Assembly: GCA_964530325.1 (NCBI GenBank)
Contig: CAZHAX010000003.1
Location: forward strand, 1-64,000
DNA: 64,000 bases
Direction of reading: 5' to 3'
Source of the DNA: CAZHAX01 sp964530325
Lineage (GTDB): Bacteria; Chloroflexota; Anaerolineae; B4-G1
Shown: one piece after another, positions 44,784 to 52,832 of the stretch
How the letters are laid out: the number at the start of each line of letters is the position of its first letter
How positions within the stretch are numbered: position 1 is the first letter of the stretch
The notes under the pieces: generated by a model
What the model saw: the letters and a program-made list of their open reading frames with translations, nothing else
Told to the model about the DNA's origin: nothing
Databases searched by the model: none
Program-made: the position numbers and the translations under genes

Positions 44784-45548
44784 ATGACCCGAAGGCCAAT
44801 GGCACTGGCCAACTGGAAAATGGCCATGAAGGTGGCAGAAAGCCTGTCCTTCGTAGAGGAGCTGGAGCGCGAACTGGGCGGGCTGCCGGCGGAGCTCGAC
44901 GTGGTGATCTGCCCCGCATTCACCGCCCTGGCGCCGCTCGCGCAGAAGATGGGTGGATCAAGCATCCAGCTCGGAGGGCAGAACATGGCCCCGTCAGCGG
45001 ACCTGGCCCGCACGGGAGAGATCTCCGCACCACTGCTGGCGGACGCTGGATGCACCTGGGTGATGCTTGGCCATTGGGAGGTGCGCAGACATCTCGGCGA
45101 TGACGACGCGGTGGTCAACCGCAAGCTCCACCTGGCGCTGGAGGCAGGGCTCCGCCCTATCCTGTTCATTGGCGAGGCGAGGGAGGAGAGCACGCTGCGC
45201 AGACAGGGACTCCAATCCCGGCTCGAGACCATGTTGGGCGCCGCCGCGGCCGAGCAGGCAGCCCAGATGGCCTTCGTCTACGAGCCGGAGAGCGCCATAG
45301 GCACGGCCGCACCCAGCACACTGGAGCAGGTGGCCGCCGGGACTGCGACGATACGAGGCTGGCTGCGACATCGGTGGGGTGATGCGGCAGAGAGGGCACG
45401 GATCGTATACGGCGGCAGCGTCGCGCCCGAGCACGCCGCCAGCTTGCTGGCCTGCCCTGAACTGGACGGGCTGGGGGCCACAAGGCGCGGAAGGGATGCC
45501 GCCGTCTTTGCCGAGATCGTCCGCCACATCGCGCGGGCCAAACTGTGA
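44784..45548 (+). CDS. Triosephosphate isomerase homologue, divergent
   Basis: TIM-barrel protein aligned over its length with TpiA. Asn and Lys in ANWKM, GHWE with the catalytic His, YEP with the catalytic Glu, and YGGSV are present. Changes: GHSERR is GHWEVRR; the loop-6 segment VWAIGTG is ESAIGTA (Trp lost); and the phosphate-binding GGASL segment is GATRRGRDA. The catalytic residues are kept while substrate-closing loops differ. It may be a second isomerase for another triose- or amino-triose-like phosphate. ATG 44784 has GAGG nine bases upstream. Confidence 0.75.
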   Translation: MTRRPMALANWKMAMKVAESLSFVEELERELGGLPAELDVVICPAFTALAPLAQKMGGSSIQLGGQNMAPSADLARTGEISAPLLADAGCTWVMLGHWEVRRHLGDDDAVVNRKLHLALEAGLRPILFIGEAREESTLRRQGLQSRLETMLGAAAAEQAAQMAFVYEPESAIGTAAPSTLEQVAAGTATIRGWLRHRWGDAAERARIVYGGSVAPEHAASLLACPELDGLGATRRGRDAAVFAEIVRHIARAKL

Positions 45549-45959
45549 CCGTCTGGTGCAGGAAACGCTGCGGCGCCTGCGACAGGGTGCCTCGGAATTG
45601 TACTTGAAGGAGCCAGCTGTGTCGCAGGGTCGGCTTGCCCGGGGCCTAGAGCAGGCCGCCGAGGGCGGACGGCTTTCCAGGCCGGCGGTAGAAGGCCGGG
45701 CTGGAGGGAGGGATGTGACGACCTAACCCCCTCGCCCCTTTCCCACCGGGGAAGGGGCAGCAATCCCCTCCGCACGCCGCGGAGGGGCCGGGGGCGGGCC
45801 TGCTATCCAGGGCGCATGTCGGCGAGGGGCCATGGGAGGCCACAAACCCCCTCCCGGTGTCGGCGACGGGTCGTGAAAGGCGACAAACCCCCTCCCCGTG
45901 TCGGCGACGGGTCGTGAAAGGCGTCAGACTCCCCTCCCCGTGTCGGGGAGGGGTCTCAC
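45549..45959. other. Intergenic palindrome-rich region before the DUF559 gene
   Basis: 45549-45725 is open in one frame after the TIM homologue stop but has no credible start or family. 45726-45960 is a cluster of GC palindromes (listed separately). Confidence 0.7.
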
Positions 45960-45960
45960 A
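45726..45960. repeat. REP-like palindrome and tandem repeat cluster
   Basis: Contains a CCCCTTTCCC/GGGGAAGGGG hairpin (about 45738-45761), a CCCCTCCGC/GCGGAGGGG stem (about 45767-45789), two 41-nt direct repeats (45842-45882 and 45883-45923, one base different), and finally a perfect 9-bp CCCCTCCCC/GGGGAGGGG stem with a GTGTC loop (45931-45953). The last one ends six bases before the DUF559 ATG. Confidence 0.75.
45923..45940. repeat. Left copy of an 18-nt direct repeat around DUF559
   Basis: Matches 46411-46428 at 16 of 18 positions (GTCAGACTCCCCTCCCCG against GTCAAACTCCCCTCCTCG). Confidence 0.6.
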
Positions 45961-46601
45961 TGCCAAAAGACAACATCGTCATCGGCCAGAACATCAGCCG
46001 TGCCAAGCTGGACCAGGCCAGGCAGCTTCGTCGCAGCTTGACGCCCGCGGAGAGGCGCCTATGGGCAGAGCTGAGACGGAATCGTCTGGCCGGGCTGCAC
46101 TTCCGCCGCCAGCAGATCATCGACCGCTTCATCGTCGATTTCTACTGCCACGCAGCCGGTCTCGTAGTGGAGATGGACGGCCCCGTGCACGAGCTACAGG
46201 CCGAATACGACGCCGGGCGTGACTGCGCCCTGGCCAGCTGCGGGCTGCAAGTGTTGCGCGTCTCGAACGACGCCGTCATTCACAACACCCAACGAGTTCT
46301 CGCCCGGATCCGCGATGCCTGTCGCACCGCGCTGGACCCCCTCTCCGACTGTCGGTCCGTGCAACCGACAGGTCACCGCTCCACCTCCGCCCCGCGGGTT
46401 CGGGAACGAAGTCAAACTCCCCTCCTCGCCGCCCCGGCCCTTCTGCGGTACAATGGGTGCCCAGGGAGCTCAGTCAGCCACCACGAGACGTACCTTAGGG
46501 AGGGAAAGATATGCTCGTCGTCCATGTGCACGTGCACGTCAAGCCGGACTCGGTGGATGAGTTCAAGGAGGCCTCGATCGAGAATGCCCGGAACAGCATA
46601 G
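45960..46601 (+). CDS. DUF559 (Vsr/PD-(D/E)XK-like) endonuclease-domain protein
   Basis: Residues about 1-120 are a complete DUF559 domain: LTPAERRLWAELRRNRLAGLHFRRQQIIDRFIVDFYC, LVVEMDGPVHELQAEYDAGRD, LQVLRVSNDAVIHNTQRVLARI. The Asp of VDF and Glu-x-Asp of VEMDG are the nuclease-type catalytic residues. The next about 90 residues have low complexity and overlap the following gene by 91 nt. They are probably readthrough of a lost or shifted stop. The ribosome-binding site GGGGAGGGG lies inside a palindrome. Families like this often sit beside palindromic repeats in genomes. Function is not established. Confidence 0.85.
   Translation: MPKDNIVIGQNISRAKLDQARQLRRSLTPAERRLWAELRRNRLAGLHFRRQQIIDRFIVDFYCHAAGLVVEMDGPVHELQAEYDAGRDCALASCGLQVLRVSNDAVIHNTQRVLARIRDACRTALDPLSDCRSVQPTGHRSTSAPRVRERSQTPLLAAPALLRYNGCPGSSVSHHETYLREGKICSSSMCTCTSSRTRWMSSRRPRSRMPGTA
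46411..46428. repeat. Right copy of the 18-nt direct repeat
   Basis: See the left copy at 45923-45940. It lies inside the low-complexity tail of the DUF559 frame, close to where the domain ends. Confidence 0.6.
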
Positions 46602-46819
46602 AAGAGCCGGGCGTTGCCCGCTTCGACGTCATCCAGCAGCTGGACGACCCCACCAGATTCGTCCTCGTCGAGGTCTATCGCACGCCGGACGATCCGGCCA
46701 GGCACAAGGAGACCGTCCACTACCTGAGGTGGCGCAGCGCAGTCACGGAGATGATGGCCGAGCCACGCTCAAGTGTCAAGTACTGCAACGTCTATCCGGA
46801 CGAGGCGGGATGGGGATAG
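46511..46819 (+). CDS. Antibiotic biosynthesis monooxygenase (ABM) family protein
   Basis: 102 residues with the ferredoxin-like ABM fold: LVVHVHVHVKPDSVDEFKEASIENARNSIEEPGVARFDVIQQLDDPTRFVLVEVYRTPDDPARHKETVHY, as in LsrG/YgiN-type monooxygenases. AGGGAGGG lies seven bases upstream. It overlaps the dehydrogenase gene start by ten nt, so the two probably act on the same metabolite. TACAAT at 46449-46454 may be its promoter -10. Confidence 0.85.
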   Translation: MLVVHVHVHVKPDSVDEFKEASIENARNSIEEPGVARFDVIQQLDDPTRFVLVEVYRTPDDPARHKETVHYLRWRSAVTEMMAEPRSSVKYCNVYPDEAGWG

Positions 46820-47976
46820 TCAGCCGTTTCGAGTTCGCCACGGCGGCGCGGATCATTTTCGGCGCCGGGACGCTCGCCGAGGTGCCCGGGCTCGCCGCCC
46901 AGCTGGGCAAGCGGGCGCTCGTCGTGACCGGCCACTCTACTGACCGGGCCCAGGCCCTGCTCGATGGTCTCGCCGCCGAGGGCATGGTGATCTCCACCTA
47001 CCCGGCCGGCCAGGAACCGACGATCGAGATGATCGAGCAAGGCACGAGACTGGCTCAGGAAGCAGGCTGCGACGTTGTCCTGGGATTCGGCGGCGGCAGC
47101 GCGATCGATACGGGAAAGGCGGCAGCTGCCCTGGCTGTCAACCCCGGCCAGCCGCTCGACTACCTTGAAGTGATCGGCGGGGGCCAGTCCCTGGCTAACC
47201 CTCCCTTGCCTTACGTCGCCATTCCCACCACCGCAGGCACAGGAGCGGAGGTGACCCGCAACGCTGTGCTGCGCTCGCCGGAGCACCGCGTGAAGGTAAG
47301 CCTGCGCGGTCCTTTGATGCTGCCCCGCCTGGCCGTCGTCGATCCCGAACTCACCTATGACCTGCCGCCCGATATTACGGCGGCCACCGGACTCGACGCC
47401 CTCGCCCAGGTGATCGAGCCGTTCGTCTCCAGCCAGGCCAATCCGATCTCGGACAGTGTCTGCCGCGAAGGCATGCGGCGCGCTGGGAGATCGCTGCGCC
47501 AAGCATTCGAGCGCGGCGACGACCCCGAGGCGCGCCAGGACATGGCCCTGGCCAGCCTCTGCGGCGGCCTGGCGCTGGCGAACGCCAAGCTGGGCGCAGT
47601 GCACGGCCTGGCCGGCCCTCTAGGCGGGATGGTCGACGCGCCCCACGGTGCCGTGTGCGGCAGGCTGCTGCCGTACGTGATGGAGGCCAACGTTCGCGCC
47701 CTCCGAGAGCGCATGCCGCAGAGCGAGGGTGTGTGTCGCTACAGCGAGGTGGCCCGGCTCCTGACAGGCGATGGAGAGGCCAGCGCGGAGGATGGAGTGG
47801 CCTGGGTCAGGGCTCTGTGCGCCGAGCTGGCAGTGCCCCCACTGGGTTCGTACGGTGTGACCGAAGAGGACCTCCCGCTGCTGATCGAGAAGGCGAGCGC
47901 GTCCAGCAGCATGAAGGGCAATCCGCTCGCGCTTGAACGGGAGGAACTCCAGCACGTACTGGCCGCGGCTCTGTAG
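46810..47976 (+). CDS. Iron-type alcohol dehydrogenase / maleylacetate reductase family
   Basis: Group III dehydrogenase: GKRALVVTGHSTDRAQALLD, DVVLGFGGGSAIDTGKA (nucleotide loop), PTTAGTGAEVTRNAV, and the metal site D (GLDALAQ), HGLAGPLGG and DAPHG. In the first pair the family His (DALxH) is Gln. Two His and one Asp remain. ATG 46810 is chosen. Paired with the ABM gene. Substrate unknown; the pair recalls aromatic-ring degradation (ABM then maleylacetate reductase), which is only suggestive. Confidence 0.85.
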   Translation: MGIVSRFEFATAARIIFGAGTLAEVPGLAAQLGKRALVVTGHSTDRAQALLDGLAAEGMVISTYPAGQEPTIEMIEQGTRLAQEAGCDVVLGFGGGSAIDTGKAAAALAVNPGQPLDYLEVIGGGQSLANPPLPYVAIPTTAGTGAEVTRNAVLRSPEHRVKVSLRGPLMLPRLAVVDPELTYDLPPDITAATGLDALAQVIEPFVSSQANPISDSVCREGMRRAGRSLRQAFERGDDPEARQDMALASLCGGLALANAKLGAVHGLAGPLGGMVDAPHGAVCGRLLPYVMEANVRALRERMPQSEGVCRYSEVARLLTGDGEASAEDGVAWVRALCAELAVPPLGSYGVTEEDLPLLIEKASASSSMKGNPLALEREELQHVLAAAL

Positions 47977-48010
47977 CCGCGCGTCACTGTCGAAGTTAGG
48001 AGACAAACCA

Positions 48011-48895
48011 ATGGATTCCACCCGCTTTCTCCAGCTCGCCCCGCCACCGCGGCCGGTGCCCATTCCGCTCATCTGTAGGACCCTGCTGGGCATCGGAGGC
48101 CGAATGGGCTCCCTGTTCCTCGGCTTTGGAATGGTCTTTGTGCTCGTCTTCGGCCCCCGGCCAGCGGAGGAGCTGCAGCTCGCACTGTCCGGAGCCACGG
48201 CCCGCGGGACAGTCTCTACGGCGAGCCCCACCAACACGTCTGTGAACGACGTGACCGTCTGGCGCTACGACTTCACGTTTCGGGCAGCGGACGGCCAGCA
48301 GTACGCCGCTCACAGCTATTCCACCGGCCAGTCGTTTGGGGCCGGCGACCGGGTGCTGATCGAATACGCCACAGCACGCCCGGAGTCGGCGCGCATCGAG
48401 AGCACGAGGCTGTCCGCAGCGCCATACTGGGCCATGGCTCTCATGCTCGGCTTTCCCATCTTCGGCGCGGTTCTCGTCGTTGGCGGAGCGATCCGCGGCG
48501 TCAGGCAGGCAAGCCTGCTGCAGTATGGGAATCTCACAACTGGCCGAGTGCTTTCCACCCAATCGGAAACGGTTGCTATAGAGGGTGTTCCGGTCCTCAG
48601 GCACGACTACGAATTCCTGGCCTCCGACGGGCAGACCTACTACGGATCGGCCAGGACGCTCTATTCGGGGCTGATCGGCGACGAGCCGCAGGAACCCATC
48701 CTCTACGACGCCGCCAACCCCAGCCGATCGATGCTCATCGATTCGCTGCCGCTCGGCTACAACCTCGAAGTGGACGGCTACGGGCAGTGGGCCACCCATG
48801 AGGGCTGGCGGTCTATAGCCTGGTGCGCTTTCGCGGCGGTAGGGCTGGCGGTTCTCGCAGGCTACGTCGCGGTCAACCTGGCTGTACTGCTCTAG
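48011..48895 (+). CDS. DUF3592-type membrane protein
   Basis: 294 residues. Two similar extracytoplasmic beta-type segments, each with ...A(T)(A/G)RGTV/TGRVLST...YDFTFRAADGQQYAAHS and HDYEFLASDGQTYYGSARTLYSG, alternate with three membrane helices (LFLGFGMVFVLVFG, AMALMLGFPIFGAVLVVG, CAFAAVGLAVLAGYVAVNL). This is the DUF3592 pattern duplicated. AGGAG lies ten bases before ATG 48011. Function unknown. Confidence 0.75.
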   Translation: MDSTRFLQLAPPPRPVPIPLICRTLLGIGGRMGSLFLGFGMVFVLVFGPRPAEELQLALSGATARGTVSTASPTNTSVNDVTVWRYDFTFRAADGQQYAAHSYSTGQSFGAGDRVLIEYATARPESARIESTRLSAAPYWAMALMLGFPIFGAVLVVGGAIRGVRQASLLQYGNLTTGRVLSTQSETVAIEGVPVLRHDYEFLASDGQTYYGSARTLYSGLIGDEPQEPILYDAANPSRSMLIDSLPLGYNLEVDGYGQWATHEGWRSIAWCAFAAVGLAVLAGYVAVNLAVLL

Positions 48896-48927
48896 CAGGT
48901 TGCCTTCTCCGGCGCAGCCGATCGGGG

Positions 48928-49281
48928 ATGCCTGTGCCACCGACCATCGAGCACTACGAGTTCGGATCGATCACCGTTGACGGCGAGGCGCACGCGGCCG
49001 ACCTGATCATCCTGCCGCAGCGGGTGATTGGCGGCTGGTGGCGGCGCGAAGGGCACGCTCTCCACAGGGAGGATCTAGGGCCCGTGTTCGATGCCCAGCC
49101 GGACCTCCTCGTCGTCGGCACCGGCGCCAGCGGCGCTATGCGTATCCCGGAGGAGACGCGGCGGGCGCTAAAGGAGGCCGGGATTCGCCTCATCGCAGCC
49201 CCAACCGCTGAGGCGGTGGAGACCTACAACGATCTGCGCGGAGGCGAGCGCGTCGCCGCCGCGCTCCACCTCACCTGCTAG
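48928..49281 (+). CDS. Mth938-like (DUF498) protein
   Basis: 117 residues: YEFGSITVDGEAHAADLIILPQRVIGGWWRREGHALHREDL, DLLVVGTGASGAMRIPEE, ETYNDLRGGERVAAALHLTC. The whole Mth938 fold is present. Biochemical role unknown; eukaryotic homologues (AAMDC/NDUFAF3 relatives) are linked to respiratory complex assembly or adipogenesis by different studies. It is not obviously tied to its neighbours. Confidence 0.85.
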   Translation: MPVPPTIEHYEFGSITVDGEAHAADLIILPQRVIGGWWRREGHALHREDLGPVFDAQPDLLVVGTGASGAMRIPEETRRALKEAGIRLIAAPTAEAVETYNDLRGGERVAAALHLTC

Positions 49282-49303
49282 CCGTCTGCTACCCACTTGC
49301 ACA

Positions 49304-49330
49304 GCCAGGGCAGCTGTGAGCCGCCCTGGC
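49304..49330 (-). terminator. Hairpin after lipoprotein unit A
   Basis: An 8-bp stem GCCAGGGC/GCCCTGGC (49304-49311 with 49323-49330). Confidence 0.5.
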
Positions 49331-49372
49331 GATTGGCCGGACAGTGCAAGCCAGATCAAGTCCGCAGCCTGG

Positions 49373-50737
49373 CTAGAACGTCACGCAGGTGACGTAGCAG
49401 GCGACGTTCTTCTCCGTCGACTCCAGGTTGAATGCCCAGACCGACCAGGTGTTGGCCGTGGTGATCTGGCTGCTGTAGAACCGGGTGACGCCCGCCTGGC
49501 CGACGAACCCACCGCCGGTCGCCAGTCCGGTCGGGCAGGTGCAGGTGGCGTTGCCGGAGCCGTGTGGGCCCACGGAGCCCCACACCTTCTCCTCGTACGT
49601 CGTGCCGCTGGTGCCGGAAAGGCAGATCGCGTGTGCTGTCAGCGCGTTTACCGAGCTCTCCGTGTTGTTCGCGTACACCCGCCAGCCGTTCCCGGAGGCC
49701 CGCGAGCTGGCGTAGACGTGCTGGCTGCCGTCGTAGTCGATGCCCCATCCGCCGCCGGTGATGATGCTTCCGGCAGGACACCAGGCCACAGCGCTGGCCC
49801 AGCCGCCGGGCTGCACCTCCACGGTTCGGGCCACCGTCGTGACCGAGCCGGAGACGTTCGTGAGGCAGGCTGCCCGGACGATCAGGACCTGATCTGTGGT
49901 CGAGTGATTCATGGCCGAGACCTTCCAGCCATCTGCGGTCTTCAAGTTGGCGTGGACCACCATGGACCAGTGGGTCAGGTAGCCGCCGCCGACCACCAGG
50001 CTGCCCTCGGGGCAGACGGCAGTTATCGATCCTGAGTAGCCAGGCGCGATCTGAATCCGCCTCTCATCCCAGACGATGCTGGGGAAGAGAGCGGGCACAA
50101 CCGTCATCACTGGCGGCGCCAGCGTCATCAGAGGTAGGGTGGTAGCCGCAGGCGTGGCTGTTGCGGCCGCCGGCGTAGCCGGCGGTGGCTCCGGGCTGGG
50201 CACCACGATCTGCACCCAGAACGTGGACCCAAACATCTGCGCCTCGGCCGACCTCATCCGCCAGTCGCCCCGATGCGTCCCGTACGTCGTCGGCGCAGCA
50301 AGATCAGCGGTGACGTCCACCGTGGCCCCCGCCGCCGTCTCCGGCACCGGCACGGACGCCGGCCCGCCCATCTGCTCCCCAGACACGAAGACGAGCTCGA
50401 AGCCAGGACCCCAGTCGCACGTACCCGTGTTCTGGATTCGCCAACCCTTCACGAAAGCCGCCCCGGGCGCCATCTCCGTGTCGTCCGGTATGGTGATGTC
50501 GGCCACGTAGGACGCGTTCAGCGTGCAGTCCCCCGCCTCCACGTCCTCCTCGGCAGTGGGGGTTGCCGCAGCTTCACCCGCCTCTTCGGCAGTCCCGTCC
50601 GGCGTGCGTGTGGCGTTCTCATCCGCCCCGGCGCCGCCTAAGAGCTCCTGGAGAGGCGCGCAAGCCGGCGCTCCCAGGAGCACGACTGCGAGGACGAGCA
50701 CTACCACCACCCGCGGCCCTCTCCTTCCACTCAACAT
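49373..50737 (-). CDS. FW-domain (NBR1-like) lipoprotein, paralogue A
   Basis: 454 residues. Signal peptide ending at Cys 26 (GAPAC). Thr/Glu/Ala-rich linker. FW domain (residues about 75-180): DDTEMAPGAAFVKGWRIQNTGTCDWGPGFELVFVSG, YGTHRGDWRMRS, FWVQIVV, with the four diagnostic tryptophans. Then a Pro/Thr linker and three C-terminal modules of the type CPxGS-GGG-VY-GW-VYA-N-AxCL. This paralogue lacks the N-terminal Ig-like domain of its neighbours. Start ATG 50737 with GGAGGT upstream. Surface lipoprotein; the role is unknown, probably carbohydrate or protein binding. Confidence 0.8.
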   Translation of the reverse strand: MLSGRRGPRVVVVLVLAVVLLGAPACAPLQELLGGAGADENATRTPDGTAEEAGEAAATPTAEEDVEAGDCTLNASYVADITIPDDTEMAPGAAFVKGWRIQNTGTCDWGPGFELVFVSGEQMGGPASVPVPETAAGATVDVTADLAAPTTYGTHRGDWRMRSAEAQMFGSTFWVQIVVPSPEPPPATPAAATATPAATTLPLMTLAPPVMTVVPALFPSIVWDERRIQIAPGYSGSITAVCPEGSLVVGGGYLTHWSMVVHANLKTADGWKVSAMNHSTTDQVLIVRAACLTNVSGSVTTVARTVEVQPGGWASAVAWCPAGSIITGGGWGIDYDGSQHVYASSRASGNGWRVYANNTESSVNALTAHAICLSGTSGTTYEEKVWGSVGPHGSGNATCTCPTGLATGGGFVGQAGVTRFYSSQITTANTWSVWAFNLESTEKNVACYVTCVTF

Positions 50738-50775
50738 CCCGCACCTCCATCAGTCGGTGTAGCTCTCATCCCCAT

Positions 50776-50802
50776 GAACGGAGCGTCCGCCCACTTTGTT
50801 AC
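50776..50802 (-). promoter_or_regulatory. ECF-like promoter of unit A
   Basis: On the minus strand GTAAC (50802-50798), 17 nt, CGTTC (50780-50776). The same spacing and hexamer cores occur before units C and D. Confidence 0.55.
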
Positions 50803-50848
50803 GCCAGGTCGCCTGACATCCTGGGGACAGCACGGCAACAAGCGGGCT

Positions 50849-50871
50849 CCGGGTTGGCTGAGCCGCCCCGG
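50849..50871 (-). terminator. Hairpin after pseudogene unit B
   Basis: A 10-bp stem with two G-T pairs (50849-50858 with 50862-50871). Related in sequence to the hairpins after units C and D. Confidence 0.45.
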
Positions 50872-50904
50872 GTCCCAAGCACTCCGCGCCGGCCCGCTCA
50901 GCTC

Positions 50905-52499
50905 CTACGGGAACGACAGGCAGATGGCGTAGGCGTTGGGCGGCTTGTCAGTTCCACTGCTGTTCTGGGCAAACACGTTCCACTCGTTGCCCGTGAACAG
51001 CTTGGTAGAGGTGTTGTAGACGTATGCTAGGGTCCCTCCCGCAAACCCGCCCCCGACGGCCAGGCTGCCCTCCGGGCATGTGGCGATCACGCCCCCGTCT
51101 CGTGGCCGCCGACGCTGCCACCGTTGCCGACCTCCGTGGTGCTACCGCTCGTGCCGGACAGACAAGCCGCGTAGACGGCAAACGTCTTGTCCTCGCCGCC
51201 CCCGTTCCTGGCGCGCGCCCCCCAGCCGTTGCCTGACACACGGCTGCCGTAGACCTGCAGGCTGCCATCGTGGTCGGACGCCCATCCGCCGCCGGTGACG
51301 ACGCTGCCGGGCGGGCAGGTGACCTCCGGGGTCCCGTGCCATCCCGCCTCCACCGTCACCGAGTAGTGCGCCTCGGTCACGGATCCGCCTGTGTTCGACA
51401 GGCAGACAGCATAGACGTTCAGCAACTTGCTCACGCCAGCGTTGTTCTTGGCCCAGGCTTGCCAGCCATCGCCGTGCTGGGAGTGGCTGTAGACCAGTAC
51501 GTCGGGATGGGCGGCATACCCACCGCTAACGGGCAGGCTGCTGCCGGGGCATTCCACCGTCGCTTGGCCGATGTCGCCCGAGCCGATCGAGATCTGGGAG
51601 TAGATCTGTTCCACCTGCACCGGGAGGAAGGGCGGTATCATAGGCGTGGTCTGCGGCGGCAGCATGGTCATGATCGGCACGTCCAACGTCGGCGTAGCCT
51701 CCGGCGCGGCCGTCGCCGGGCTGGGCACCACGATCTGCACCCAGAACGTGCTGCCGAAAGGCCGCCCCTCGTCGGATCGCATCTGCCAGTCACCGCGGTG
51801 CGTGCCATACGCCGTCGGTGCTTGCAGATCGATCGCTAGATCCACCGTCCCGCCGGCGACCGTCTCGGGCAGCGGGATCGAACAGACGCTGCCCATCTGG
51901 ACCCCCAGCACGAAGACGAGCTCGAAGCCCGGGCCCCAGTCACACGTGCCGCTGTTCTGGATCCTCCAACTCTTGGTGAACGATGCCCCAGGCGCCATCT
52001 CCGTGTCGTCCGGGATCATGATGTCGGCCACGAACGAGGCGTTCAGAGTGCAGCCTTCCGCCTCCACATCCTCCACCGGCGTCGGGCTGGGCTGGGCCAC
52101 GCCCTTCCTCACCCTCAGCGTGATCGTCGCCTATTCCGATGCCTGCCCCTCCGCATCGTAGGCAATCACCGAAACCCGCACCTCGCCCTCTTCCTCGGGC
52201 ACCCACGACTGAACCAGGCGAAAGGTCGTCAGATTCTCTTCCGGAGGCTCCGCCTCCCGCACCACCTCCCCATCGATCAACAACTCCACCCGCGCGATCC
52301 CCACGTCCGACGTCGATACCGACGCGATCTCCACCGTTCGTCCCACTCCCACACGGGCCCCGGTGGCCGGCCTGCTGATCTCCACGCTCGGCCCGCCGTT
52401 GGCCAGCATGTCCTCCAACGGGGCACAGGCCAACACAGTCAGGAGGAGAAGGAGCACCAGCGATGAGACAGCTCGCACCCCGCTCTTGTGGCGCAGCAT
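50905..52499 (-). pseudogene. FW-domain lipoprotein paralogue B, disrupted
   Basis: Three pieces of one gene: 52499-52134 (signal, Ig-like domain), 52130-51087 (FW domain and two C-terminal modules) and 51090-50905 (last module, AGGGFAGG-type). The first break is an in-frame TAG (52131-52133) where the paralogues have D-E-A-T or E-A-A-T. The second is a one-base loss in a run of C (51092-51096, G on the coding strand): one extra G restores T-G-G-V-I-A-T-C as in paralogue C. AAGGAGGT lies before ATG 52499. The upstream GTAAC is also lost (CTGGG), so transcription is probably reduced. Confidence 0.8.
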
Positions 52500-52525
52500 A
52501 GCACACCTCCTTCAGTCAATCGAAT

Positions 52526-52552
52526 GAACGGCCTGTCGGCCCGCTTTCCCAG
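52526..52552 (-). promoter_or_regulatory. Decayed promoter of unit B
   Basis: CGTTC (52530-52526) is kept but the -35 position 17 nt away reads CTGGG (52552-52548) instead of GTAAC. Between about 52560 and 52750 I see no gene. Confidence 0.5.
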
Positions 52553-52755
52553 GGCCTCGCACCGCACGGTCGCTGCTCGTGGGGCTCAAGCCGAGACGAG
52601 TGGGGAGTCCGGATTGTCGCCGTCGTCGGAGTGGAGATGGGCGCGCGGGTCTGGGGGTTGGAAGGTGTGGAACGAGGGGCAGTATCAGCACGAAGGTCGT
52701 CGATCACACCATCATCAGCTTACGCCGGTATGGACCGTATCGCAAACGAGAACCC

Positions 52756-52785
52756 AGCCGGGGCGGCCCCCGGGCCGCCCCGGCT
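52756..52785. terminator. Perfect 30-bp palindrome after unit C
   Basis: 14 complementary pairs around a two-base centre (52756-52769 with 52772-52785). Terminates unit C on the minus strand and may also act as a barrier for unit B. Confidence 0.65.
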
Positions 52786-52832
52786 CCTCACCTCTCCACA
52801 GTCCTCTCGCCCATCATTCCCACCGAGCGCTT

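Noticed and set aside
45538..45725. secG-like gene expected after a tpiA homologue
   Set aside because: No membrane helix or SecG-like sequence is present.
45556..45726. Small frame after the TIM homologue
   Set aside because: No ribosome-binding site, no family, and it runs into the palindrome cluster. It may be a remnant but cannot be supported.
45842..45923. Tandem 41-nt repeats considered as a CRISPR array
   Set aside because: The units are directly abutted with no spacers, and no cas gene is present.
51087..51096. Frameshift in paralogue B considered as phase variation or as Sec
   Set aside because: The G run is only five long, and the TGA created is out of frame with the continuing homology. 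The upstream TAG also argues for decay.
52131..52133. TAG in paralogue B considered as pyrrolysine
   Set aside because: No reason to place an unusual residue in an Ig-like domain, and the gene has other lesions.
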